Source of the DNA: Brevundimonas pondensis
Lineage (GTDB): Bacteria; Pseudomonadota; Alphaproteobacteria; Caulobacterales; Caulobacteraceae
Length of the DNA stretch: 64,000 nucleotides
Direction: 5' to 3'
Assembly: GCF_017487345.1 (NCBI RefSeq)
Contig: NZ_CP062006.1
Coordinates: 2,982,001-3,046,000, forward strand
Below are positions 9,887 to 18,732 of this stretch, one piece after another (position 1 is the first letter of the stretch; the number at the start of each line of letters is the position of its first letter). Made by a program: the position numbers and the translations under genes. The notes under the pieces are model-generated. The model was not told where the DNA came from. It searched no databases and saw only the letters and a program-made list of their open reading frames with translations.

Positions 9887-11743
9887 ATGCTGACGACCAA
9901 GATGAACCCCCGCGTCTTCTGGGGGGCCAGCGCCATTGCGGGCGCCCTGCTGCTTCTCGCCCTGATCGCGCCCTCCACCTCCGGCCTGATATTCGGCGCC
10001 GCCCAGGCCTGGGTGATCGACACCTTCGGCTGGTTCTACGTGGCCTCGGTGGCGGGCTTCCTGCTGTTCGTGACCGTACTGGCGGTCGGGCCGACCGGAC
10101 GGCTGAAGCTGGGGCCGGACGACGCCGAGCCGGACTTCCCCTATGTCTCGTGGCTGGCGATGCTGTTCGCGGCGGGCATGGGCATCGGCCTGATGTATTT
10201 CGCCGTCGCCGAGCCGGTGCAGCACTACATCGCCCCACCCGAGGCCGAGCCCGGCGCCCTGACGGCCGCGCGCGAGGCCATGGTCATCACCTACACCCAC
10301 TGGGGCGTGCACGCCTGGGCCATCTACGCCGTGGTGGGGCTGAGCCTGGCCTATTTCGCGCACCGCAAGGGCCTGCCCCTGACCATGCGTTCCAGCCTCT
10401 ACCCCCTGCTGGGCAAGCGGGTGAACGGATGGCTGGGCGATGCGGTCGACATCTTCGCCATCTGCGGCACCCTGTTCGGCATCGCCACATCCCTGGGGCT
10501 GGGCGTGGCCCAGATGAACTCGGGCCTGCACTATGTCTTCGGCCTGCCGAGCAGCGTCATCATGCAGGTCGGCCTGATCGCCGTGGTCATGGGGGCCGCG
10601 ACGATCTCGGTCCTGACGGGCGTGGACAAGGGGGTGCGGCGACTGTCCGAGCTGAACCTCGTCATCGCCGTCTGTCTGATGCTCTTCGTCCTGATCGCGG
10701 GGCCGACCCTGGTCCGCACCTTCACCCTCTACGCCTATGAACCGCGCGCCTGGATGGCGGACTGGACCCTGTTCTACTGGGCCTGGTGGATCGCCTGGTC
10801 GCCGTTCGTGGGGATGTTCATCGCCCGCATCTCGCGCGGGCGGACGGTGCGGGAATTTCTGATCGGCGTGCTGCTGGTCCCCTCAGCCTTCACCTTCCTG
10901 TGGATGACGGTCTTCGGCAATTCGGCCATGAGCCTGGACCTCGGCGTGGCGGCGGGCGCCATTTCAGAGGCGGTGCAGACCGACCTGTCGACGGCCCTGT
11001 TCCGCTTCTTCGAATACCTGCCGGGCACGGCGATCACCTCGACCTTGGCCATCGCCCTGGTGGCGGTCTTCTTCGTCACCTCTGCGGATTCCGGGTCACT
11101 GGTCATCGACACCCTGGCCTCGGGCGGGGCCGAGGAGACGCCACGCTGGCAGAGAATCTACTGGTGCGTCCTGCAAGGTCTGGCGGCGGCCCTGCTGCTG
11201 CTCGCGGGCGGCCTGGGGGCGCTGCAGGCGGCGACCCTGGTGGCGGCGCTTCCCTTCGCTGTCATCATGATCCTGGCCTGTTTCGGTCTGGCGCGGCAGA
11301 TGAACGCCGACCTCAGGGGCGAAGCGGTCGAGACCGAGGCCCCGCCGATCGGGGAACGGCTGAAGCGCATCTTCTCGCCCGCCAGTCGCAAGGACATCGC
11401 GCGGCAGATCGAGCGGCAGGCCGCCCCCGCCCTGGTCGAGGTTCGCGACGCCCTGTCCAACGAAGGCGTGGACCACAGCCGCGTCGAGGCGGACGAGAAC
11501 GGGGTCTGGCTGGTGGTCGAGCACGCCAACGGCCGCGACTTCCTCTATCGCATCGGCGCGCGCTCGCGCCCCCTGCCGGCCCTGACCGCACTGGAGGCGC
11601 CCGAGGGCCGCCGCGCCCTGGAATGGCGGATGACGGCCCAGACCGGCGACGGCACGCGGCCCCGCGACGTGACCGGCTTTACGCGAGCGCAGATCGTCGC
11701 TGACGTGCTGGAGCATCTGCAAAGGTGGCGGCTGGCGGCCTGA
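9887..11743 (+). CDS. BCCT family transporter (choline/glycine betaine/carnitine type, BetT-like)
   Basis: 618 residues with twelve predicted membrane segments. Conserved blocks are GMGIGLMYFAVAEP (segment 3) and the signature WTLFYWAWWIAWSPFVGMFI followed by ARISRGRTVREF. A ~120-residue cytoplasmic C-terminal domain follows the last segment (from about residue 475), as in BetT-type choline transporters where it senses osmotic state. Imports quaternary-ammonium osmoprotectants with H+ or Na+; substrate choice is not decided here. An ATG five codons downstream is an alternative start. Confidence 0.93.
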   Translation: MLTTKMNPRVFWGASAIAGALLLLALIAPSTSGLIFGAAQAWVIDTFGWFYVASVAGFLLFVTVLAVGPTGRLKLGPDDAEPDFPYVSWLAMLFAAGMGIGLMYFAVAEPVQHYIAPPEAEPGALTAAREAMVITYTHWGVHAWAIYAVVGLSLAYFAHRKGLPLTMRSSLYPLLGKRVNGWLGDAVDIFAICGTLFGIATSLGLGVAQMNSGLHYVFGLPSSVIMQVGLIAVVMGAATISVLTGVDKGVRRLSELNLVIAVCLMLFVLIAGPTLVRTFTLYAYEPRAWMADWTLFYWAWWIAWSPFVGMFIARISRGRTVREFLIGVLLVPSAFTFLWMTVFGNSAMSLDLGVAAGAISEAVQTDLSTALFRFFEYLPGTAITSTLAIALVAVFFVTSADSGSLVIDTLASGGAEETPRWQRIYWCVLQGLAAALLLLAGGLGALQAATLVAALPFAVIMILACFGLARQMNADLRGEAVETEAPPIGERLKRIFSPASRKDIARQIERQAAPALVEVRDALSNEGVDHSRVEADENGVWLVVEHANGRDFLYRIGARSRPLPALTALEAPEGRRALEWRMTAQTGDGTRPRDVTGFTRAQIVADVLEHLQRWRLAA

Positions 11744-11802
11744 CGGCTTGGCCTCGGCGATCAGCGGCGTTAGCGTCGCCGCTCATGTCGGGAGCTTCGC
11801 TT

Positions 11803-13455
11803 ATGTCCATCCGCCTGTCGCGCCGCGCCGCGCTGATCTCCTCCGCCGTCGCCGCTGGCGGCGCGGCCCTGCCCGCGACGGGCTGGACCCAGACCAGCGC
11901 CGACACGCGTTCAGATGAAGAGATCGCCGCCGCCGCCGACGCCTGGGTGCAGCGCTGCATGGCCGCCTGGCCGGAACAGCCCGCCGTCTCCCTGGCTCTG
12001 GTGCGCGACGGCAAGACGGTGCTGGCCAAGGGCTATGGCGTGCGCCGTCAGGGCAAGAATGAACCGGCCGACGAGCACACCCTGTTCGCCATCGCGTCGA
12101 ATTCCAAGAACGTCACCGCCGCCTGCCTGGCCATTCTGGTCGACGAGGGCAAGGTGAAGTGGGACGAGCCGGTCCGCACCTATCTGCCCGACTTCACCCT
12201 GTCGGACCCGATGGTGGGCGAGCGCATCACCGTGCGAGACACCCTGAGCCACCGCGCCGGTTTCGGTCTGGGCGCCGGCGACCTGCTGTTCTGGCCCAAC
12301 AGCGACCGGACGCGCGCCGAGGTCCTGGCCCAGGCCGCCTTCGTGCCGATCGAAGACGGCTTCCGCGAGGACTACCACTACTGCAACCTGATGTTCGTGG
12401 TGGCGGGCGCGGTGATCGAGAAGGTGTCCGGCCTGTCGTGGGAGGACTTCGTCCAGACCCGCATCTTCGACCGCGTGGGCATGAGCGAGAGCGTGCCGCT
12501 GGCGCGTCTGGCCGATCCGAAGAAGAGCGCCCTGCCCCACGGCCGCGTCGGCCCGCCCCTGCGCTATCAGGGGGCGATGACCCAGATCGCCGAGTCCATC
12601 GTCGAGGTCTGGAACTGGGATTCGGCGGCGGCGGCGGGCGGCATCTGCGCCAGCGCGACCGACTGGGCCAAATGGATCGCCGTACGTCTGAACAACGGCC
12701 AGTTGGCCGACGGTTCGCGCCTGTTCTCCGAAGCCGCCGCGCGCGAGATGTACAAGCCCAACATCATCGTCTCGTCCTCGAACGGGCCGACGGCGGAACT
12801 TCCCAACCGGGCCGTGGCCTCGACCTACGCCATGGGTCTGCAGGTGCAGGACTATCGCGGCGAACGGCTGGCGACCCACGGCGGCGGCTCGCCCGGCGGC
12901 ATCTCGGCCACGGTGCTGATCCCCGGCCGCAAGATCGGCTTCAGCGTCTTCACCAACGCGGAGGAGAGCTTCCTCTTACGCGCCCTGCGCTCGGGCCTGT
13001 CGGACATCGCCATGAACAAGGTCGACGTCGACTGGATCGCCGACTCCAGGAAGCGCGAGGCCGAAGGCACCGAGAAGTCGCTGAAAGCCGCCGTCGAGAT
13101 CGACGCCAAGCAGGCGGCGGGCGCGCCGCCGTCGATGCCGCTTGACGCCTATGTCGGGACCTGGCGCGATCCCTGGTACGGCGACATCGTCATCGAGCCA
13201 AAGACCGAGGGGCGCGGGCGCAACCGCAAGTCCGGCCTGTGGCTGCGCTTCACCCATACCCCGGCGCTGCAGGGCTGGCTGGAGCCCTATGAGGGCGAGA
13301 CCTTCCGCACCCGCTTCCCCGACAAGCGCGAGGAAGACGCCTTCATCACCTTCAGCATCGCCACGGCCAAGCCCGCCACGGCGACGGTCAAGGGCGTCTC
13401 GCCCGACATCGACTTCTCTTACGATTATCAGGACCTGCGGCTGACGCGGGTGTGA
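11803..13455 (+). CDS. Beta-lactamase-fold serine hydrolase (class C-like) with C-terminal DUF3471-type domain
   Basis: 550 residues. Of two in-frame ATGs, 11803 has GGGAG eight bases upstream. The N-terminus LSRRAALISSAVAAGGAAL looks like an export signal with a twin-arginine pair. The catalytic triad of the penicillin-binding fold is complete: SxxK at 99-102 (ASNSKN), YxN at 193-195 (HYCNLM) and HGG at 359-361. The C-terminal ~110 residues (LDAYVGTWRDPWYGD onwards) match the small barrel domain often attached to such hydrolases. Likely a periplasmic peptidase or esterase; a true beta-lactamase activity is not implied. Confidence 0.9.
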   Translation: MSIRLSRRAALISSAVAAGGAALPATGWTQTSADTRSDEEIAAAADAWVQRCMAAWPEQPAVSLALVRDGKTVLAKGYGVRRQGKNEPADEHTLFAIASNSKNVTAACLAILVDEGKVKWDEPVRTYLPDFTLSDPMVGERITVRDTLSHRAGFGLGAGDLLFWPNSDRTRAEVLAQAAFVPIEDGFREDYHYCNLMFVVAGAVIEKVSGLSWEDFVQTRIFDRVGMSESVPLARLADPKKSALPHGRVGPPLRYQGAMTQIAESIVEVWNWDSAAAAGGICASATDWAKWIAVRLNNGQLADGSRLFSEAAAREMYKPNIIVSSSNGPTAELPNRAVASTYAMGLQVQDYRGERLATHGGGSPGGISATVLIPGRKIGFSVFTNAEESFLLRALRSGLSDIAMNKVDVDWIADSRKREAEGTEKSLKAAVEIDAKQAAGAPPSMPLDAYVGTWRDPWYGDIVIEPKTEGRGRNRKSGLWLRFTHTPALQGWLEPYEGETFRTRFPDKREEDAFITFSIATAKPATATVKGVSPDIDFSYDYQDLRLTRV

Positions 13456-13462
13456 GGCCAGC

Positions 13463-13496
13463 AAAAAGGGGCGGTCCCGACGGGCCGCCCCTTCTT
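13463..13496. terminator. Intrinsic terminator between convergent genes
   Basis: GGGGCGG (13468-13474) pairs with CCGCCCC (13485-13491), flanked by AAAAA on the left and TTCTTCGTTT on the right. It lies between the stops of the serine hydrolase gene and the leftward membrane-protein gene and can serve both directions. Confidence 0.8.
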
Positions 13497-13515
13497 CGTT
13501 TCGCAGGTTTGAGGC

Positions 13516-13920
13516 CTAGCGCGCCGCCGGACGCTGACCGGCTTCCAGGATGGGCATCCCCGCCTCGGTCGGGATGTAGATGGTCTGGCGGCCTTCCTTG
13601 CCGGCCGTTTCCTGCAGCATGTTGATGTAGGACCAGCGCAGATAGGCCTCGGGGCCGCCCAGGGCCTCGGCCATGATGCGGTTGGCCTCATTGGCGCCCT
13701 TGGCGCGCTCGATCTCGGCGGCGGCGGTCAGCTTGGCCGAGTCCAGCGCGGCCTGGGCCTCCAGCACGCGGATACGACGGTTCTGCACCGCCTCTTCATA
13801 GGCCGCCTTGCCCGCCATCTGCTTGGAATAGACGTTGTAGGTCGGGAAGCCGACCAGGACGATCGCGATCAATATGCCGATGGCGACGACCGAACCGAGT
13901 GTAAAACCAATGCCGCGCAT
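13516..13920 (-). CDS. Membrane-anchored coiled-coil protein resembling the end of an SPFH/prohibitin-type protein
   Basis: 134 residues. An N-terminal membrane helix (LGSVVAIGILIAIVLVGF, ~8-26) is followed by an Ala/Glu/Arg-rich coiled coil (~40-85: AAYEEAVQNRRIRVLEAQAA, LTAAAEIERAKGANEANRI) and a C-terminal segment YLRWSYINMLQE. That coiled coil plus terminal segment looks like the C-terminal half of SPFH/Band 7 proteins such as HflC, but the Band 7 domain itself is absent. Either a standalone short form or a reduced remnant with an intact frame. Function unknown. Confidence 0.7.
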   Translation of the reverse strand: MRGIGFTLGSVVAIGILIAIVLVGFPTYNVYSKQMAGKAAYEEAVQNRRIRVLEAQAALDSAKLTAAAEIERAKGANEANRIMAEALGGPEAYLRWSYINMLQETAGKEGRQTIYIPTEAGMPILEAGQRPAAR

Positions 13921-14053
13921 GTGCGCCCCCCCTGAAATCTGAATGACGCTCAGGGTGGAGGCCGCAACCGGCCGCGGTCAAGCGCGCTCCAGCGACATCG
14001 CGCCGCAGGCCTGTTCGATTTACCGCACAGCTTGAGCGGCCTAGTCAGCCGCA

Positions 14054-15355
14054 ATGATCAACGAACACTGTTCTCAATCAACTTCCCTGCGCGTCCTGCT
14101 GGTCGGTGACGCGCGCATGGCCTTTCCGGTGGCCAAGGCGCTGAACCAGGCGGGCCACTGGGTCTTCGCGGGCGTCTCGACGTCCAGCAACTATCTGGAA
14201 TGGTCGCGCCACGTGGCGGCTTCGTTCCGCCATTCGCCGCTGGAGCCGGGCACCGACGAAGCCCTGCCGGTCATTCTGGACTGGCTGGACCGAACCCCCG
14301 TTGACGTCATCCAGCCGGTCAGCGAGGCGGGCTCGCGCTTCATCACCCGCCATCGAGCCGCGTTTGAGGCGCGGGCGCGGCTGATCATGCCCGAGGCCGA
14401 AACGGTCGAGACCTGCATGAACAAGACCCGGATGTTCGAGCTGTGCGAAACCCTGGGGGTGGCCCTGGCGCCCCATCGGCGGGTGCGGGACATGACAGGC
14501 CTGCACGCCGCGGCCGCCGCCATAGGCTACCCCTTGATCGTCAAGCCGGCGGTGGTCGACGCCGAACTGTTCGAGCGCAAGGCCCTGATCATCGCCGACG
14601 CGGGTCAGCTGGCCGTCGCCATGCCCAGCTGGCCTGAAATCCATCCCGAGCTGATCGTCCAGAAATACGTCGCCGGCCCGCGCCACAGCGTCATCTTCAG
14701 TGCGGATCAGGGTCGCCTGCTGGGCGCGGTCGAGATCAAGGCGGCGCGCACCCACGAATACGACGGCACCGGCTACACCACCTATGGCGTGACGGTGGAG
14801 CCGACTCATCTGGTGCGCGAGGGCGTGGAAAAGCTGGTCGCGCACCTGGCCTATTCATCAACCGGCTGCGCCCAGTTCATCGTCTGCCCGACAAGCGGCG
14901 AGGTGACCTTCATGGAGATCAATCCGCGTGTCAGCCTGGGCCGGATTTCGGAATGCGCGGGCCTGCCGCACAGCGTCTGGGGACTGAAGCTGGCGACCAA
15001 CCAGGCGATCACGGCGCCGGCGGATCCCTGGGCCGTCTATCGACGCGGGGTGCGATACGTCTGGACCAAGGGCGACCTGACTTTGCTGGGCAAGCAGGTC
15101 AAGCGCGGCCAGGTGAGGCCGGGCGAGGCCCTGCGGCGGCTGACGCAGATCGGAGTCGACGCCGCCCAGTGCGTTCACGCCATTTTCGATCCCCTCGACC
15201 CTCTGCCGGCGCTGGGCGCCTACAGCAACATCCTGATCAAGCGCTGGCGGCGGCGCCCGGAGTATCGGCCGGACTGGACGCCGGTCAGCCGCGTCCCGAC
15301 GCCGGAACCAGTTCGATCAGATCCAGATTGGACTCATTCATCGGCCAGGGGATGA
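14054..15355 (+). CDS. ATP-grasp enzyme of unknown substrate
   Basis: 433 residues. A pre-ATP-grasp Rossmann-like domain (LRVLLVGDARMAFPVAKAL) is followed by the ATP-grasp fold: YPLIVKPAVVDAE supplies the ATP-binding Lys, ELIVQKYVAGP the adenine-contact strand, and VTFMEINPRVSLG the metal-binding Glu and Asn. Such enzymes join a carboxylate to an amine or other nucleophile through an acyl phosphate. There is no neighbouring biosynthetic gene to indicate a product. Its 3' end overlaps the convergent DUF4893 gene by 71 bases. No clear Shine-Dalgarno precedes the ATG. Confidence 0.85.
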   Translation: MINEHCSQSTSLRVLLVGDARMAFPVAKALNQAGHWVFAGVSTSSNYLEWSRHVAASFRHSPLEPGTDEALPVILDWLDRTPVDVIQPVSEAGSRFITRHRAAFEARARLIMPEAETVETCMNKTRMFELCETLGVALAPHRRVRDMTGLHAAAAAIGYPLIVKPAVVDAELFERKALIIADAGQLAVAMPSWPEIHPELIVQKYVAGPRHSVIFSADQGRLLGAVEIKAARTHEYDGTGYTTYGVTVEPTHLVREGVEKLVAHLAYSSTGCAQFIVCPTSGEVTFMEINPRVSLGRISECAGLPHSVWGLKLATNQAITAPADPWAVYRRGVRYVWTKGDLTLLGKQVKRGQVRPGEALRRLTQIGVDAAQCVHAIFDPLDPLPALGAYSNILIKRWRRRPEYRPDWTPVSRVPTPEPVRSDPDWTHSSARG

Positions 15356-15980
15356 CCAGGCGCCAGCGACGCTCGCCTATGCGCTCGACCGCCCCAACCA
15401 TGTCTCGCTCAGGCCTCTGACCATAGGCGCGAATCACCGGCTCGGAAGCCAGGGCCATCGAGCCGAGGAAGACCATTTGCCGATCGTTCTCGGGATAAAA
15501 CAGCCCGCCGGGCCTTTGCGACCCGGTCAACTTGGTGAACTTCAGGCCATCGGACGTCTGTTCGATGCGGCAGGCGAACCAACCGTAGACGACATAGCCC
15601 AATCCCTGCTCGCCGCCTTGCGAACCCAGCTTGACAGTACGGCAGCGGTAATTTCCGGCAGGCGGCGCGACTGAAGGCCGCGCGGCGCCGGGCTCGATCA
15701 GTTCACCCAGGGACGTCAGGTCGCCCGACCCGGGCTGCCGCTTCGCCTGTTGCAGGGCCAGGGTCCAGGCGGCGTCGCGACGTTGATAACGGTCACGGTC
15801 GGCGGCCGAAACGAGGGCGCGCCAATCGCTGAGCACCGCGCCTCCGGTAGCGCCAGGGGTGCCCGGCGGAGGAGGAGGCGGCGGTGTGCTGGCGCACGCC
15901 GCCAGCGTCGCCGCCATGCTCGGGACCAGAAGAAAGTTCAGGCCCGACCTGATGCGCGAAACGGCCGACGAACGTGACAT
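15285..15980 (-). CDS. DUF4893-type lipoprotein
   Basis: 231 residues, start at the ATG preceded by GGGAG. The signal sequence ends with lipobox LAAC (MAATLAACAS), so a membrane-anchored lipoprotein is expected, followed by a run of seven prolines and then the conserved domain (LSDWRALVSAADRDRYQRRD to the end). The domain appears to match DUF4893, found in alphaproteobacteria and without known function. The frame could be read upstream to 16115, but that part overlaps the kinase gene and lacks a signal peptide. Confidence 0.8.
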   Translation of the reverse strand: MSRSSAVSRIRSGLNFLLVPSMAATLAACASTPPPPPPPGTPGATGGAVLSDWRALVSAADRDRYQRRDAAWTLALQQAKRQPGSGDLTSLGELIEPGAARPSVAPPAGNYRCRTVKLGSQGGEQGLGYVVYGWFACRIEQTSDGLKFTKLTGSQRPGGLFYPENDRQMVFLGSMALASEPVIRAYGQRPERDMVGAVERIGERRWRLVIPWPMNESNLDLIELVPASGRG

Positions 15981-16077
15981 GGGCTCTCCCTGACTCAGGG
16001 TCGACAAGCCCCCGTTTCCTAGGAAGCCCGCTCGGCGCGCCGCGTCAAGCCCGACACGGACAGGGCCCGGCGTCGCT

Positions 16078-17421
16078 TCAGGCGGCGTCCGCTCCTGGCG
16101 CGGGCGTTTCAACACCTGATGTCAAAGCCCGCGAGAGCGCCTCGATCAAGGCCGGAATCTGCAACGGCTTGGTCAGGTACTCGAGAAAGCCTGCCGCGCG
16201 CCCTCGCCGGATGTCGGAGAAGGCGGCATTGGCGGAGAGGGCGATCACCGGCACAGCACGCGTCAGGGGCTCCTCGGCCAGCCGCGCCTTGAGGGCGAAA
16301 CCATCCATGCCCGGCAGGTTGATATCGAGGATGACCACGTCCGGTCGCAGATCGCGGGCCAGGGCCAGGCCTTCCGGCCCTGTCTCGGCCACGTGAAGGC
16401 GGATACCGCCCAGGGCCGTGATCACATGGCGCATCAGGGCGACGTTGGACGGATTGTCCTCGACATAGAGCAAGGTGGCCTCAGGCAGGGACAGACGAGG
16501 CACGGGCGAGGCCATGACGGCGCGCGGCATATCGACGGCGGGCGGCAGACGAACGGTGAAGACCGCCCCCTCGCCTTCCCGGCTTTCAGCTTCCAGACGT
16601 CCGCCCATGGCCTCGATCAGACGCCGCGCCACGGCCAGGCCCAGGCCCGCGCCCGGGACCTCGGAGGCTTCGCGTCCCAGGCGATTGAAGGGCTGAAACA
16701 GGTCGTTCATGCGGGCCGCAGGCAGGCCAGGCCCGGTGTCATGGACCGCAAGGTCGACCCCGTCGAGCGACTGACGCGCCTCGATCAGGACGGCCCCGCC
16801 GGGGCGGTTGTACTTGACGGCGTTGGCGATCAGGGCGGTCAGAACCTGACGCAGGCGTTCCCGATCCGCACGGGCGGCCAGACCGGCGACCGGCGACGGC
16901 TCACGCAGTTCGACCCCGGCCGCCTCGGCCATGGCGCGCAGGCCTTCACAGACCTGATGCGCGATCAGCAGCGGATCGACCCGCTCGACAGTCAGGGCCA
17001 GCCGCCCCCCCTCGATATCGGCCAGGTTCAGCACCTCGTCGACCAAGGTCAGCAGCCGGGCGCCGGCGGCGCGAATCTGCTCGACGGCCTGATGCTGTCG
17101 GTGGCTGAGCGGCTCCTGCGCTTCGTTCATCCGCAACAGGTCGGAAAAGCCGATGACAGCGTTAAGCGGAGTGCGCAGCTCATGGCTCATGCTGGCCAGG
17201 AACTCGGTCTTGGCGCGGTGGACGGCCTTGATCTGATCGGCCTGCCCCTCAGCGGCGGCCAAAGCCGCCTGCAACTCACGCGCGCACTGTTCGGCGCGCG
17301 CCTCCAGGGTGGCGTTGATCCGTCGCAAGGTCGTCGCTTCGCGCCGCGCTCTTGCCGCAAGCCGCAATCCCGCCCAGCAGCCGGACAGCGCCAGGGCGAC
17401 CACCACCAGAACGAGTTCCAT
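16078..17421 (-). CDS. Membrane-anchored hybrid histidine kinase with C-terminal receiver
   Basis: 447 residues. One N-terminal membrane helix (~1-20), a short coiled coil, dimerisation domain with phosphoacceptor in SMSHELRTPLN (His ~79), ATPase domain with N-box LTALIANAVKYN, G1 DTGPGLP and G2 GAGLGLAVARRL, then a receiver domain (~315-430) with DINLPGMDG (Asp ~365) and Lys in YLTKPL. No separate sensor domain is present. A strong GGGAGG precedes the ATG. No cognate regulator is adjacent, so it probably feeds a phosphorelay encoded elsewhere. Confidence 0.92.
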   Translation of the reverse strand: MELVLVVVALALSGCWAGLRLAARARREATTLRRINATLEARAEQCARELQAALAAAEGQADQIKAVHRAKTEFLASMSHELRTPLNAVIGFSDLLRMNEAQEPLSHRQHQAVEQIRAAGARLLTLVDEVLNLADIEGGRLALTVERVDPLLIAHQVCEGLRAMAEAAGVELREPSPVAGLAARADRERLRQVLTALIANAVKYNRPGGAVLIEARQSLDGVDLAVHDTGPGLPAARMNDLFQPFNRLGREASEVPGAGLGLAVARRLIEAMGGRLEAESREGEGAVFTVRLPPAVDMPRAVMASPVPRLSLPEATLLYVEDNPSNVALMRHVITALGGIRLHVAETGPEGLALARDLRPDVVILDINLPGMDGFALKARLAEEPLTRAVPVIALSANAAFSDIRRGRAAGFLEYLTKPLQIPALIEALSRALTSGVETPAPGADAA

Positions 17422-17503
17422 CGCACGTCCTCCCGATGCCTCGAGAATGACGCCTATAGATTGCTGTTATGTAAAAATGCGCGCTAAAGTTGCACGCACC
17501 CGA

Positions 17504-18451
17504 TCAGCCTTCGTCAGCCGCCGGTTCGACCTTGCGACGCGGGGCGCGTCGCTTGGGCGCGGGGGCCTCTTCGGCCGCGTCCCCCTCGTCCGACGACGAG
17601 GCCGTCGAACGGGTCAGGAAGCCGGGCAGGCCCATGCCGTCGCTCGACTCGCCGTCACCGGGCTCACTGACCGGAGCGCGTTCGGCGCGAGGGCGGCGGG
17701 GCGCACGGGCCGGACGGGCATCTTCGGCCTCGACAACGGGCGTGACGACCGTTTCGTCCGAAGCGACTTCAGGGACGTAGTCGGCCTCGGCCGCAGCCCG
17801 GGCTTCATCCTCGGGCGTGGCTTCGCCGGCTTCAAAACGACGGTTGCGTTCCTCGCGGCGCCGCTCCCAACGCTCGCGACGGGTTTCGCGTCGACCGCCT
17901 TCACGAGCCTCACCCTCGGCACGAGGTTCGCGGTCATTGTCGCGCGGTTCACGATCCCGGTCGCGATCCCGATTGTAGTCGCGATCCCGATCACGATTGT
18001 TATCGCGATTGGCGTCCCGTTCAGCGCGCTCCGCCTGGCGACGGGCCTCGTCCTCGACCTTCTGCTGCTCGGCGGCGGCGGCGGCGATGATGGCGGCGGC
18101 CTGGGCGCCCGACTCGTCTTCGAAGTCGATGTCGAAGCCCTGGCCGGCCAGCTCGCGCTGGGCGATCTCGCTGACCGGACGTTGCGGCTGCAGGGCGCGC
18201 AGGACGCGGAAATAGTGTTCGGCGTGCTGGGTGTAGTTCTCGGCCAGCACCCGGTCGCCGGCGGCCGAGGCGTCGCGCGCCAGCTGCATGTAGCGCTCAT
18301 AGACGGTCTGTGCGTTGCCGCGGACCTTGATGTTCTCGGGGCCTTGCGAGTCCCACGACCGGTTCGGGTTGGTCGCATTGGCGTTGTTGCCGCCGCCGCC
18401 GGGCTTCCGGTTGCGTCCGCGCTGACGCTTCATGCCCTTGAAATCTCTCAT
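17504..18451 (-). CDS. DUF4167 domain protein, highly charged
   Basis: 315 residues. The conserved part is N-terminal (~1-110): KRQRGRNRKP, then NIKVRGNAQTVYERYMQLARDA and HAEHYFRVLRALQP, typical of alphaproteobacterial DUF4167. A long disordered region follows with Arg/Asp repeats (NRDRDRDYNRDRDRDREP), then acidic and Ala/Pro-rich stretches. Basic, repeat-rich composition suggests nucleic-acid association, but no function is established. Downstream of prmC on the same strand, with a 281-base gap that must hold its leader. ATG at 18433 is an alternative start. Confidence 0.85.
   Translation of the reverse strand: MRDFKGMKRQRGRNRKPGGGGNNANATNPNRSWDSQGPENIKVRGNAQTVYERYMQLARDASAAGDRVLAENYTQHAEHYFRVLRALQPQRPVSEIAQRELAGQGFDIDFEDESGAQAAAIIAAAAAEQQKVEDEARRQAERAERDANRDNNRDRDRDYNRDRDRDREPRDNDREPRAEGEAREGGRRETRRERWERRREERNRRFEAGEATPEDEARAAAEADYVPEVASDETVVTPVVEAEDARPARAPRRPRAERAPVSEPGDGESSDGMGLPGFLTRSTASSSDEGDAAEEAPAPKRRAPRRKVEPAADEG
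17927..18020. repeat. Short tandem Arg-Asp codon repeat inside the DUF4167 gene
   Basis: Repeated units resembling CGATCCCGATC/CGCGATC encode alternating Arg and Asp. This is coding low-complexity sequence, not a mobile repeat. Confidence 0.6.
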
Positions 18452-18732
18452 CGGAGCTTACCGTGCTGGTGCGGGCCGCCGTCGGTTCAGGACGGGCAGG
18501 ACCCAGTTCGTCGTTCCGTTCGGTCGGGGCCAATCCCCGTATCGATGTGCTCGGAAAACCGTTCGCCGCCCTGTGGTCCGCCGAACCGACCGGCCCGACC
18601 GTCACTGGCCCAGACGCGCTTGAGCGAGCAAACCGGCTCGAAAAGACTGCGTTTGAGTGGGAGACAAGAAACGACTTAGCGCGCGATGGCGTCGTTTCCA
18701 AGGCTTTTGTTGCGCGGACCCTGCAGCCCCGA

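Noticed and set aside
15285..16115. Longer start for the DUF4893 lipoprotein at 16115.
   Set aside because: It would overlap the end of the kinase gene and bury the signal peptide and lipobox.
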